DNA from: Hofstenia miamia
Taxonomy: Eukaryota; Xenacoelomorpha; Acoela
Direction of reading: 5' to 3'
Assembly: GCA_004352715.1 (NCBI GenBank)
Contig: SCFE01000007.1
Span: 841,790-905,789 of the forward strand
Length of the DNA: 64,000 nucleotides
The notes under the pieces are model-generated. The model was given only the letters and a program-made list of their open reading frames with translations. It was not told where the DNA came from and made no database searches. Below, in pieces: positions 49,394 through 59,981 of the stretch (its first letter is position 1; the number at the start of each line of letters is the position of its first letter). The position numbers and the translations under genes were made by a program.

Positions 49394-50220
49394 ATATATA
49401 TATATATATATATATAATCATTGGTAAGGTTTCTCCATCAATTTAAAATCGAGTCAATGTAGAATTTCGTTGCGACATAGGGAGAACTGCACCTGCCACG
49501 ATTTGTTTTTCAGGCATTGCTTAAGCTGTAGTTTTGTCGTATAAACAACAGTTGGATACCACTAAAGTTACTACTGTACTTCATGTTTGTCATTTGATGA
49601 GGTGGCAAGAGTCACCAATTGGCTACTCATTGATTGGAGAACGTCATGTCAGATGTATGCCTTCCAAAAGAATTACAGATTTATTTATAACACTTCTTAA
49701 TACAGCTTATGCTAGGCTACCGCATCAGTGAAATTTCGTGTAACAAATCAATTAAATTTCTAAAACTCTATGTCGACTTCATTGATTATCGTGCAAGTGT
49801 AAACTTCATTGATGAAGCAGCAAATGGTTCGTTTCTATACACACAGTTTTATGCTTGCTTTCTAAAATTCTAATAGAAGTTGATGTAATTTGTAAATATT
49901 ATTTTGTCTTATTTATAAAAGATCGTACAAATCACTAGAATGTAGATATTACACAGTAAATATTATTCATCAAAAATTGATCATTCTTTTTTTGATCTAA
50001 AATTATTGAATGAACAACTGTGTGAAAGGTCGAAGGGCAATTTAAATTGTGGGCCTTAAGCAATACTTCTCGAATCAAAATTGGATGCACTTGAATCACC
50101 TGAAATTCCTCTAAATCGTATGTCATATTTAATGAGAACTTGCAAACGTACAACTGTTTGACTTAATAGATTTCCCTATTAGATATTTCGCCAACACTGG
50201 GTCACATTGGCTCTTCTATA
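49394..50220. other. AT-rich sequence after the gap
   Basis: Begins with a (TA)n tract (49394-49416). A 65-codon stretch at 49534-49731 is unrecognised. It may be upstream sequence of the LINE fragment that follows. Confidence 0.4.
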
Positions 50221-50550
50221 TTGTCATTGCTTCAATCTATCTTTGAAATCTGGTCGTTTCCAACATTGTACCAATACTTTGTAATTTTAAATAACATACC
50301 TGGAATTAGCAGTACACCAGTAGCATCACGCATATTTGAGAAAGCTGTACATCGGCTTTTTATCACACCACAAGTTGAATCATTTGGTAATCCATTTCAA
50401 TTTTCTTATCGGCGATCATGTGCATGGTTAAATAATTCTAGTGTGGGGAGAAAACAACAATATTGTAGGAAGCTAGTAATGAAGTTGGACTTCCATTTGA
50501 TCTTGCATCATCATAAAGAGCTGGAGGAGGTCCGAATATTGTGGTGATTT
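50221..50550 (+). pseudogene. LINE reverse transcriptase fragment
   Basis: Contains GISSTPVASRIFEKAVHRLF and then NPFQFSYRRS, which correspond to the R-P-I-S-x-T-P-V-x-S-R-x-x-E-K block and the P-x-Q-F-x-Y-R block of non-LTR reverse transcriptases. Catalytic motifs do not follow. It differs from the CR1/jockey-like fragment in LYST intron 1 (STPVASRIFEK rather than SILPK). The first 25 residues are not recognised. Confidence 0.6.
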
Positions 50551-50972
50551 TAGTTCCACCGTAAAATAGCCATTGCATTAATCAACATAAACTTAGGTAA
50601 ATTCTTAGTTAGTCAGAAATTATCAGGAGGACATTTACCCCCAGTCGTCAATTCTTGCAATAAGTCTTTGACATTGGTTTATCAAAACATGGCATTTATC
50701 AGAAAATGAGTTATGATTTACACTAGAAATCCGGATGTTATCATCAGAAGATAATTCATTTTCTACATGCAGTTTGTTCACCACATTTAATGCAGTTGGG
50801 TTGATTCTGCTTGCAGTGCGTTTTAGAGTTGTCAAATAATATACTTATATTACATTATCGTGGCTTGATAAAATCTTTACTAGCTTATTACAGAATGTTA
50901 TCTTGTTACATTTAATTAAAGCTTCTCTTTTAGAGGGACCAGCCGTAACTATTGCAATATAATCCCCAGATT
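50551..50972. other. Unassigned sequence
   Basis: A 66-codon minus-strand stretch at 50635-50835 has no recognisable domain. It may belong to the retrotransposon ORF1-like pseudogene that follows on the same strand. Confidence 0.3.
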
Positions 50973-51680
50973 TCACTTGGTATGAATATAGAAGAGAGAA
51001 AGTTGAATTCTCATTAAATAATGACGGATTTTGTCGTAAAAAATCAGATGTACGATATTGACATAGTTGGTAAAAGTTTCTTTTAATGTGTTTAATTCAT
51101 GCTGAATATTATCTCCAATTAGCAATCTTAAAAGAGCTTTACCCGAATTTGTACTTTTAATCCTGTGCAAAGGAGCAGAATTTTCAGGAAGGGCTTGTAT
51201 AATGTCATTTTCTAGATTTTTAATGACAGTTGCATCAGGCCGCGAGTCTCCTATTTTGATTAAAATTGTTTCAACTTTCGATGCTTTAGATCTAGATTTC
51301 ATAACGTGTTTCAACTTTCGATGCTTTAGATCTAGATTTCATAACGTGTTTCAACTTTCGATGCTTTAGATCTAGATTTCATAACGTTTGCATAAGAGGG
51401 TTTATTGACAGTTATTGTGGTCTTTGCATCCTTATTTTGTTGTATTTGTAAAAGGAGTTCTTCACTTATTGCATTTTTGCACTTTAACTCTAACTCAAGC
51501 AATTCGTCTTTAATACCAACTTTCATTAATGTTTTGCTGTTTTATGATTTTAAAATTTTTCAGAGAGGGAATCTAGAAGAATAGTAATATCTTCTTTGCC
51601 ATTTATTGAAGTTCCTGCAACCATTATACGAATAAAGCCAAGAAAGAAGAGAGTAAATATTAACCTTCACGAATTTGGAA
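50973..51680 (-). pseudogene. Possible retrotransposon ORF1/gag-like fragment
   Basis: On the minus strand a start-like piece (51624-51560) is followed by MKVGIKDELLELELKCKNAI and a short coiled coil, then NKPSYANVMKSRSKASKVET. A second piece carries VETILIKIGDSRPDATVIKN ... RIKSTNSGKALLRLLIG. The S-Y-A-x-V-M-K-x-R linker followed by an I-L-I-K ... P-x-x-R-I-K-x-x-x-x-G domain resembles the gag-like ORF1 of LINEs. A 40-bp unit in the middle is repeated three times and breaks the frame. No zinc knuckles are visible. Assignment is tentative. Confidence 0.4.
51268..51387. repeat. Three tandem copies of a 40-bp unit
   Basis: The unit begins GTTTCAACTTTCGATGCTTT and repeats at 51268, 51308 and 51348 with no visible difference. 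It encodes part of the ORF1-like fragment, and 40 bp is not a multiple of three. Confidence 0.9.
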
Positions 51681-52602
51681 TCCTTAATAGCAGTAAAATA
51701 TTTTTCCACTCATCTCACGAGTAGGCTAGGCAATTGTGCTTAAAGAAAATTAAATAAAGTTTTACACACTCGTTCAATCGAGCTTGTGCTGCTGCTAATT
51801 ACATCTTGAATCTCAACACTCCAACGGTCATTGTTTTTTTTCCTCCGCCGAGCTTCAAGAAATCGTTCATGTCTTTCATCTTTGCAGAGCCCTTCTCATA
51901 CTTCGCCTACTCTTCTATCTACTCTCAGTCACTTGCAAGTTATAATTTCTATCACTAGGTTTTGTATCTGAGCATTCAAATTCATCAATTACATTAAAGT
52001 TACACATTGGCATCAAGAATTATTATCCCATTGATATGTTCAAATTTGTTGAAGATATAGTGATATTTAGCATAATACCATGAATTTTGATAATTTTCCA
52101 AAAGGTTGCTGAATAATCCATAATCCAAAAATTTACCAAAAAATTCAATATTTGTGAGACGCCAACTTTACAAAGAAACAATTCCTACTATCAAATATGA
52201 GAGCAGCAGGTCTTAACAATGAAGGATTTACTTCGTTATTCATTTCAAAAACATGGTATTGTATGATCTCATACTTTATGAAGCGGATTTTAACAGCCTA
52301 AAATATTTGCAAAAATTCATGGACAAAGCTTGTAGATACAAATGGACATTCCATCAGGTCTTAAAGGTTGAGGAAGGTAGACTTGTGGAACATCTTATCA
52401 CCCTGCCCTTAAAGAGTTTCAAATAAATTTAATTTTATTGAGAATTATGCTACTGATTGTTAGCTTTGGTTAAACTCATTTTTCTAACTGCATTTTTTTT
52501 GCATAAAATAATTTTTTAATAAGTGGTACGACACATTTATATTTTCATAATCCCATATCGAAGATGAAATTTAACACTCTTATTGAATCAAAGTTCTCGA
52601 TT
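51681..52602. other. Unassigned AT-rich sequence
   Basis: No gene recognised. It ends in a (TA)n tract at about 52603-52628. Confidence 0.45.
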
Positions 52603-52628
52603 ATATATATATATATATATATATATAT

Positions 52629-53124
52629 ACGGGCGCTACGTACTATGGGTTTTATACAGAGTGCCGCGACCACCGATTTTCCTCGTGCGTAGTGTCCGCG
52701 AGCAGTTCTGCCGGTTAATTTCAAAAAATCCCAAATTGAGTTTGCGTAATAACTTTAGGGTTCATTTAATAGCCACACCAAATTTGGGCTCAAACGGAGC
52801 AGTTCTCAAAAAATATATGAAAATTAACAAAATGAAAAAAGTTCTAGAAAAATTGGATTTATTGGCCATTTCAACAATTATAAATGTGTTTTTAAACTAA
52901 TTTTTACATGTTCATTAAATTTGGGCGTTTTGCAATATCTGATATTATTTTCAGGTCGATATTAGCGAAAATGAAGTCCGGTTCCGCACATGTCAAAAAG
53001 GCGATTTCTGCCTGAATATGTCCGATTTTGCCAGATTTTTTTATCAGTTTTGAGGAAACTACATGCTTAAGCTATTTCTAATATCAAAATAATGCGTAGC
53101 GATCGCTATGTACTAAACGCCCGT
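52629..53124. mobile_element. Non-autonomous element with ACGGGCG termini
   Basis: The left end is ACGGGCGCTACGTACTATG; the right end, read on the other strand, is ACGGGCGTTTAGTACATAG. They agree at about 14 of 19 positions. Both ends abut TA repeats. The interior has no recognisable protein. Two further GCGCCCGT ends follow at 53158 and 53189. Confidence 0.5.
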
Positions 53125-53211
53125 ATATATATCAGGTAACTTGTACCAGAGCGCCCGTAAATATTTAGTGATTTATATTTAGCGCCCGTTTATATATATA
53201 TATATATATAT

Positions 53212-53627
53212 GTTATTGTACTTTAGGGGACCCAGCTTATGTGACGTCATAAAATGGGTATTAAACTCTAACCTTAACCCTAACCCTACCCGCCAACCAA
53301 TGCAATTATATTGCATTTCATCTTGTTGATTAATTTTTTGCAAAACACCCAAGTTTTGAGTGAGGGATTGGGGTTAGGGTTAGAGTTTTATACCCATTTT
53401 ATGACGTCACATAAACTGGGTCCCCTAAAGTACAATAACGCCNATTAAACTCTAACCTTAACCCTAACCCTACTCCCCAACCAATGCAATTATATTGCAT
53501 TTCATCTTGTTGATTAATTTTTTGCAAAACACCCAAGTTTTGAGTGAGGGATTGGGGTTAGGGTTAGAGTTTTATACCCATTTTATGACGTCACATAAAC
53601 TGGGTCCCCTAAAGTACAATAACGCCC
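53212..53627. mobile_element. Palindromic MITE with telomere-like repeats, partly duplicated
   Basis: The first unit, 53212-53442, is close to a full inverted repeat: TTATTGTACTTTAGGGGACC at the left and its complement before CGCC at the right, with GACGTCA next to both ends. Inside lie CTAACCCTAACCCT on one side and GGGTTAGGGTTAGAG on the other. A second, left-truncated copy follows at 53444-53627 after a single N at 53443, ending AATAACGCCC. Confidence 0.75.
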
Positions 53628-54823
53628 AATTCTCTAAATGTACAAAATGTTTTCAATAAACAGTATGACTTCGTTTCAAATAAAATCATACCTTTCGCCT
53701 CTTGGAAATTTTTTCATTATAGCCAATGAAGCTTGAATTTCCATATTGTACATAGGATTTTTCAAAGCCATTTGGTAAAGCAGTGATTCAGAGCTTTTTC
53801 AACGTCTCATCATAATGACAGCGAAATATAACCATTTTGTTATTTATTGTGGCGTAAACACTTGTGCAACACCCAACACAGCATTTACGTGGCAGTGTAT
53901 AATTATTTCTCTTCAAATAAAGTCATAGCACGATATTAAAATGGCGGGATTTTGCTATTTACAACAAATATTTTTCGTTTACAATCTTGTTTTTGTATAC
54001 AATCAGAGATAAAACGAATGGCTTGTAATTCATCATTTTAATTCATTGGCCTCCACAAAATTTAAGAATTATCTCGGTTCATGGCCGCCTTATAGTACGC
54101 CAGGACTAAGGCTTCCCATGTAAGTCAATACAGCTAAAACTTTAAAGAACTTTAAAGATCTTATCTAATCTTTAAAGAATTTTATAAGACGAATTCAAGT
54201 ATAAACTGATTTTTTGCAAGAAATGCAAGAACTTTAAAGTATAAAATGTTCTTTAAAGTAATGAGCATGAAATTTACACAGTGGCGGCACATGCATGCAA
54301 GAGTTAGGCAAGCAAATATTTTTATGTAACAAAATAGTGTAAATAAAAAACCATGAAAAAATTATTTATATAGTGGAAATCCCCGAGGCGAGTTTTCTCA
54401 GAAATTTATCAGTAATACATGTATTATTATAGAAATAAGATTAGTCCTGCAGTTTTTTTAATAAATCATTTTCAAGAAAAAATTGCTAATGATTTCTGTA
54501 GTTTTTTCTCCTTTAATCGGTTATTCTTGTATTTGTTTAAAATTTCTTTAAAATGAAAATAATCCTTCTGCACGATGGTGATCAAAATCCAATAGTTTGC
54601 ATTAATTCAAATATTTACAAATTTTCGTTAATGCAGTCAATAAATCGTGCATTTCAAAATATTGAAAAAGAATTTTGTGGATTTTTACAATTGAAGGCAT
54701 GTTCATGATGGAAAACTTGAGATAAATTACAAATTTTTTTAAGATTGGGAAACTTAGAGTAGAAATTTAGAACGGAAAATGGCAGCTGATGGAAATCACA
54801 TTTAAATCGCTCCGTTTTTTAAC

Positions 54824-54861
<38 letters not shown>

Positions 54862-55936
54862 CGTTAACTGCTGCGATTCCCCACAAATGAACTTACCCGA
54901 TAATTTATGATTTCTTAAGTGATAAATGTTTTGTAATTTAGAGTTTTATGACTAAACAACAAGTTAAGCAATTAAAATCTGTTAGGACCCTTTTTTATTG
55001 TATTTATTGAGTATTGCAATATGGTAACATCAGGAAATAGTGTGACTAATTTTATAAGAAAGCTTTCAGACGTCAAATTCTAATGCTTATTGCTTTATTG
55101 TCATAAGTGCAAATATGGTGAATGATTAATATGATGCTAAAATTTTCAAATGTGCATAGTGGTGTACGGAATCAAGAACTACACATCACCATAAAAATTG
55201 GAGCAATTGAATAACATTTCAAAAAAAATTTAAATATAAAATGCGTTGTTCTTAGAATATTTTGTTAAAATTACCTCATTTTTGCTTTGCTGAAATAGCA
55301 TTTTCATATATTAATTGAGATTGATTTTAAGAATATAGGATAAATAGAATGGGAAACTTCCGAGCAATCTTTTGATAAAATTGGCCTTATTTAAGTGACA
55401 ACTACAATCAATCCCATGCAGTGAGCATTTGATTGAATGAAGGAAGTAGACTGATCATGTCATGTATTTGCCAATTGAAACATAAGAATTGTAGATGTTA
55501 TTCTGAAAAAAATGCGTGCTCTCGATTGTTTTCACGTGTTTACTTTGATTATATATTGTTATTTTTTACTGTAAATATGTGATTACTATAAAAGAAATCA
55601 ATCTAAAAATTTCATTCTGTGCTATTCATGTTGTCGAGTATGTCTCTCATAAAGGAAATGTTGCGATTTGCCTTACCATGAGTGAAAGGGCTCATAATCC
55701 GAAAATATTACGATAAGTTAATACCCATTTTAAATTTTGACGTTTTGTTGTTGCCTACAAAACCGCTACTTTTTTTTATTGTTGTAGAGGTTTTAGCTGA
55801 CGTTTAACTATTACATTATGTTAGTGATCTATTAAAGAACTTATCCCTATTTTTAAAAAATACGTTAAATTGTCAGTAGAACAATTGAATTTCAAATGCA
55901 TTTTGCACAAAAGCATGTCCATCTGCAAAACTATGC
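53628..55936. other. AT-rich sequence without recognisable genes
   Basis: No gene. It contains several CTTTAAAG motifs around 54145-54260 and a (TA)n tract at 54830-54858. Confidence 0.5.
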
Positions 55937-55939
55937 TAA

Positions 55940-56050
55940 GGATACGTTTAGACTATATGATTGGTAGCAAGAGCAATTGCAAAATTACGTCACATTGCTA
56001 GTTATCTCAGGTGGTTCACATGTGGCAAATCACATAGTCTAACAGTAGCC
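55940..56050. mobile_element. Harbinger-like MITE, older short copy
   Basis: Starts GGATACGTTTAGACTATATG after TAA (55937-55939) and ends CATAGTCTAACAGTAGCC before TAA (56051-56053). Its ends resemble those of the next MITE, with which it shares the middle TAA. Confidence 0.6.
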
Positions 56051-56053
56051 TAA

Positions 56054-56278
56054 GGCCACGGTTAGACTAGTGATTGGTTCAAAAGTGATCTATCACATTT
56101 TGATTGAATCGCACGTCTAACCACCCGAGACAATTAGCGATGTGACGATCACGAAGAAATCGTTCTCGTTCGATTTCTTCGTGATCGTCACATCGCTAAT
56201 TATCTCGGGTGGTTAGACATGCAATTCTTTCAAATGTGATAGATCACTTTTGAACCAATTACTTGTCTAACCGTGGCC
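56054..56278. mobile_element. Harbinger/Tourist-like MITE, 225-bp palindrome, TAA duplication
   Basis: GGCCACGGTTAGAC at the left and GTCTAACCGTGGCC at the right are exact inverted repeats. The inverted match continues with few differences almost to the centre (near 56165), so the whole element can fold into one hairpin. It is flanked by TAA on both sides (56051-56053, 56279-56281). The 3-bp target and GGCC end fit the PIF/Harbinger group. Confidence 0.85.
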
Positions 56279-56281
56279 TAA

Positions 56282-56874
56282 GACTTCTTGCTTAAACGCC
56301 TTTGTTTTAGAGTATACTTTTTTATTTTGCCGGTTATTGAACTTGCTAAACAGTATTCATTTGAATGTTCCTGTGACTTTTATGTAAACAAATCAATTCA
56401 CCTTACTTCCGTTTGTTAGTGTGCAATTGAAATGATTCAAATTTCTGAAATTATAACGAAAATCGAACTTTTTGTATGGAGTTATAAGCTGGAAAGTTGT
56501 ATCACAGGGAAGTTCTTCTGATCGCAACATAATGACCTTGCAGAAAAATTTATTCCTGTAATTAATTTGGATTTGCTCTTTAATGAAGAAAAATGGGTTA
56601 CTTTTTTGAATTGTCTCATAAATTTTATTAAACTGTTAGAGCATTTTTAAAATATTTTTAAATATAAACGTAAAAAACTTTTGTTTTTTGGACATACGAA
56701 ACTGAATGGGAACAGCAAGACACTGTTTTATATTTGTATCTCGAATGTTACTAGATAGAATTTGCGACATCCTTCATTTATGTGTTTTGCCAAACTTTCT
56801 GCTAATCATGCTATATACAGGTTAGCTAAATTGCCATTTATTTTGTGTCATTTCATAGCAGTAGATTGCTGCTG
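56282..56874. other. AT-rich spacer
   Basis: No gene or repeat recognised. Confidence 0.45.
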
Positions 56875-56945
56875 TTAACCCCTTAAGGACGGGGCATACT
56901 ATTGGGTTTAGAATGCACTGAACGGGATTAACACTAGAAGCGCCA
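56875..56945. repeat. Two piggyBac-type left termini in tandem
   Basis: TTAA at 56875-56878 is followed by CCCCTTAAGGACGGGGC. TTAA at 56928-56931 is followed by CACTAGAAGCGCCA, one base different from the piggyBac terminus at 20332. The second is the entry to the 167-bp satellite. Confidence 0.6.
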
Positions 56946-56947
56946 AA

Positions 56948-57614
56948 CCCGTCAATTGACGATTTTGAAATTTTAAATTATAATACTTTTTTCTAGTAGT
57001 GGTTTTTCCTCAGTAATAATTTACAATTTTTGTATAATTGCAAAGCACAAGTGGACCATTTTTTCTTCCGATAATAGTAAAAGTAGTGTGTAGATATACC
57101 TTTAAGCGCTATTACCCGTCAATTGACGATTTTGAAATTTTAAATTATAATACTTTTTTCTAGTAGTGGTTTTTCCTCAGTAATAATTTACAATTTTTGT
57201 ATAATTGCAAAGCACAAGTGGACCATTTTTTCTTCCGATAATAGTAAAAGTAGTGTGTAGATATACCTTTAAGCGCTATTACCCGTCAATTGACGATTTT
57301 GAAATTTTAAATTATAATACTTTTTTCTAGTAGTGGTTTTTCCTCAGTAATAATTTACAATTTTTGTATAATTGCAAAGCACAAGTGGACCATTTTTTCT
57401 TCCGATAATAGTAAAAGTAGTGTGTAGATATACCTTTAAGCGCTATTACCCGTCAATTGACGATTTTGAAATTTTAAATTATAATACTTTTTTCTAGTAG
57501 TGGTTTTTCCTCAGTAATAATTTACAATTTTTGTATAATTGCAAAGCACAAGTGGACCATTTTTTCTTCCGATAATAGTAAAAGTAGTGTGTAGATATAC
57601 CTTTAAGCGCTATT
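56948..57614. repeat. 167-bp tandem satellite, at least four units, running into a gap
   Basis: Units start at CCCGTCAATTGACGATTTTG at 56948, 57115, 57282 and 57449, each exactly 167 bp apart and with no differences that I can see. The array is cut by the 1000-N gap at 57615, one base before the next expected unit. Each unit contains AAGCGCTATTACCCGTCAAT, close to the subterminal motif of the piggyBac element near 20.4 kb. Confidence 0.92.
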
Positions 57615-58614
57615 NNNNNNNNNNNNNNNNNNNNNNNNNNNNNNNNNNNNNNNNNNNNNNNNNNNNNNNNNNNNNNNNNNNNNNNNNNNNNNNNNNNNNN
57701 NNNNNNNNNNNNNNNNNNNNNNNNNNNNNNNNNNNNNNNNNNNNNNNNNNNNNNNNNNNNNNNNNNNNNNNNNNNNNNNNNNNNNNNNNNNNNNNNNNNN
57801 NNNNNNNNNNNNNNNNNNNNNNNNNNNNNNNNNNNNNNNNNNNNNNNNNNNNNNNNNNNNNNNNNNNNNNNNNNNNNNNNNNNNNNNNNNNNNNNNNNNN
57901 NNNNNNNNNNNNNNNNNNNNNNNNNNNNNNNNNNNNNNNNNNNNNNNNNNNNNNNNNNNNNNNNNNNNNNNNNNNNNNNNNNNNNNNNNNNNNNNNNNNN
58001 NNNNNNNNNNNNNNNNNNNNNNNNNNNNNNNNNNNNNNNNNNNNNNNNNNNNNNNNNNNNNNNNNNNNNNNNNNNNNNNNNNNNNNNNNNNNNNNNNNNN
58101 NNNNNNNNNNNNNNNNNNNNNNNNNNNNNNNNNNNNNNNNNNNNNNNNNNNNNNNNNNNNNNNNNNNNNNNNNNNNNNNNNNNNNNNNNNNNNNNNNNNN
58201 NNNNNNNNNNNNNNNNNNNNNNNNNNNNNNNNNNNNNNNNNNNNNNNNNNNNNNNNNNNNNNNNNNNNNNNNNNNNNNNNNNNNNNNNNNNNNNNNNNNN
58301 NNNNNNNNNNNNNNNNNNNNNNNNNNNNNNNNNNNNNNNNNNNNNNNNNNNNNNNNNNNNNNNNNNNNNNNNNNNNNNNNNNNNNNNNNNNNNNNNNNNN
58401 NNNNNNNNNNNNNNNNNNNNNNNNNNNNNNNNNNNNNNNNNNNNNNNNNNNNNNNNNNNNNNNNNNNNNNNNNNNNNNNNNNNNNNNNNNNNNNNNNNNN
58501 NNNNNNNNNNNNNNNNNNNNNNNNNNNNNNNNNNNNNNNNNNNNNNNNNNNNNNNNNNNNNNNNNNNNNNNNNNNNNNNNNNNNNNNNNNNNNNNNNNNN
58601 NNNNNNNNNNNNNN
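57615..58614. other. Assembly gap (1000 N)
   Basis: Exactly 1000 N, most likely because the satellite on its left could not be assembled. Confidence 1.
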
Positions 58615-59153
58615 GGGGCGACACATTGCTTCTGGGGGTCCTTTGACTACCCAGTCCGAATTGTGGTCCATTAAGTTATGTATACAGTTATGCATAAGGA
58701 AATAATAAATCTCTCGTTCGTATTTCAACACGTACATGCACTCATAAAACCTTACACTGTGATGATACCATGCTGTTGGCTAGCACGAATATCTGGCAAT
58801 TACAGATTATTTAATAGTGAGCTGAGAGATAACAATGAAAATGAGAGTTTGTATTTTTGAAGTGAGATAGAAATTAAGCAAGTGAGACAAATAGGGTAGC
58901 ACCAGTCAATAGGTTAAGCACTTTACTTCTGGATGTTCCGCTTCGGCTGGAAGCCATAGGAATTGGTCATCTTGGTTCTTACCTAAAAGTATTTCTGTTA
59001 CTTGGATGAATTACCAATGTTATATCTATATGCTATAAGTTCTCTGTTAACCTGTTTCTCGGAATCGTGGCTGTTCAGTAAACGCTATTCAAACCTTTTG
59101 TGGAGTCAATTAAGTTTCTAGCTAAGTTTTCCTCACAGCCACTGATTCTACAC
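58615..59153 (+). repeat. Partial gypsy LTR of the plus-strand array family
   Basis: From the gap onward it matches LTR 1 from about 40306 to its end (TTGCTTCTGGGGGTC ... GATTCTACA) with scattered differences. No primer-binding site follows, so it is a 3' or solo LTR. Confidence 0.85.
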
Positions 59154-59159
59154 TATTAT

Positions 59160-59488
59160 TATATTATTACAAGAGCTAAGAAATAATGACAAATCAGAAC
59201 TGTTTTATTGAGCTAGAAATTAACAACTTGAGACACATAGGGTAGCAGCTTTTGTTAGCTTGGAAGGAATTCTCTTCATAGATACTGCTTCAGTTTGATG
59301 TCACACAAGTTGGTCATCATTGGAAGTGAGTCCTTTGTGGATTTTTCTGTTACTTTGTTACAATTGCAAATTACTGATGTCTTTGTTGTTCTTTTAGAAT
59401 GCAGGTGGATCACTGTGATGGTAGCCTTTGCAAACTTCTGTTCTACTACTAGTTTCACTGTAGTAGTCTGAGCTCCCCTGTGATTCTA
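59160..59488 (+). repeat. Diverged related LTR fragment
   Basis: It has GAGCTAGAAATTAACAACTT, GAGACACATAGGGTAGCA and a GTGATTCTACA end, matching the downstream half of the LTR at 33080-33586 and, more loosely, LTR 1. The upstream half is missing. Confidence 0.55.
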
Positions 59489-59716
59489 CAATAGGGTGTA
59501 CATGAAATAGTGATAAGAGAACATTTCAAAGCATTTGAAAAATTTCATTTCATAAAAACTGAGATATAAGCATTTGCTATTACATGATTAAACATTACTT
59601 GATATTTTATTGTGGAAGGGTTATTATCATAGTTAAAGAGCAATCATTTAAATGCTTTCATTTCTAGTTTTCTCTTTGCAGGAGATGGTTGTTTCAAATA
59701 CACTGCCTACAAAAGT

Positions 59717-59981
59717 ATATGAAGACCACAGAGGAAAAACCAGTAATGTCACATTTCATCTAATGGGACATTGCCTATTTTTCCATTGAACAGTTTGGAC
59801 ATCACTTATTTTTCCACAGTATATAAATATTTCAATGGCTCAATTTCACTAGATATCACTGATTTTCCCATTTTATTTAGCTTTTACATAAATCTACAGT
59901 TCAAATACTATATGTAGGCAAGCATAACTCCAAAATACAGAAAATGTGACATTACTGGTTTTTCCTCTGTGGTCTTCATAT
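59717..59981. mobile_element. 265-bp MITE with about 40-bp terminal inverted repeats
   Basis: ATATGAAGACCACAGAGGAA continuing to TGTCACATTT (59717-59756) is repeated inverted at 59942-59981 with virtually no mismatch. The interior is AT-rich and non-coding. The ends sit at TA, so a TA duplication (mariner type) is possible but not certain. Confidence 0.8.

Noticed and set aside
47607-49446. Long open frames crossing the first 1000-N gap on both strands
   Set aside because: They are open only because N has no stop codons.
52583-52900. 105-codon frame starting in a TA repeat
   Set aside because: It begins in microsatellite sequence and lies inside a non-autonomous element; no domain is seen.
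53260-53590. Interstitial telomere
   Set aside because: Only two or three CCCTAA-like units on each side, mirrored inside a palindromic MITE and repeated in its second copy.
56948-57614. CRISPR array
   Set aside because: Head-to-tail identical 167-bp units with no spacers, in an animal genome.
57494-58737. Long open frames crossing the second 1000-N gap
   Set aside because: Same reason; only satellite and LTR sequence flank them.
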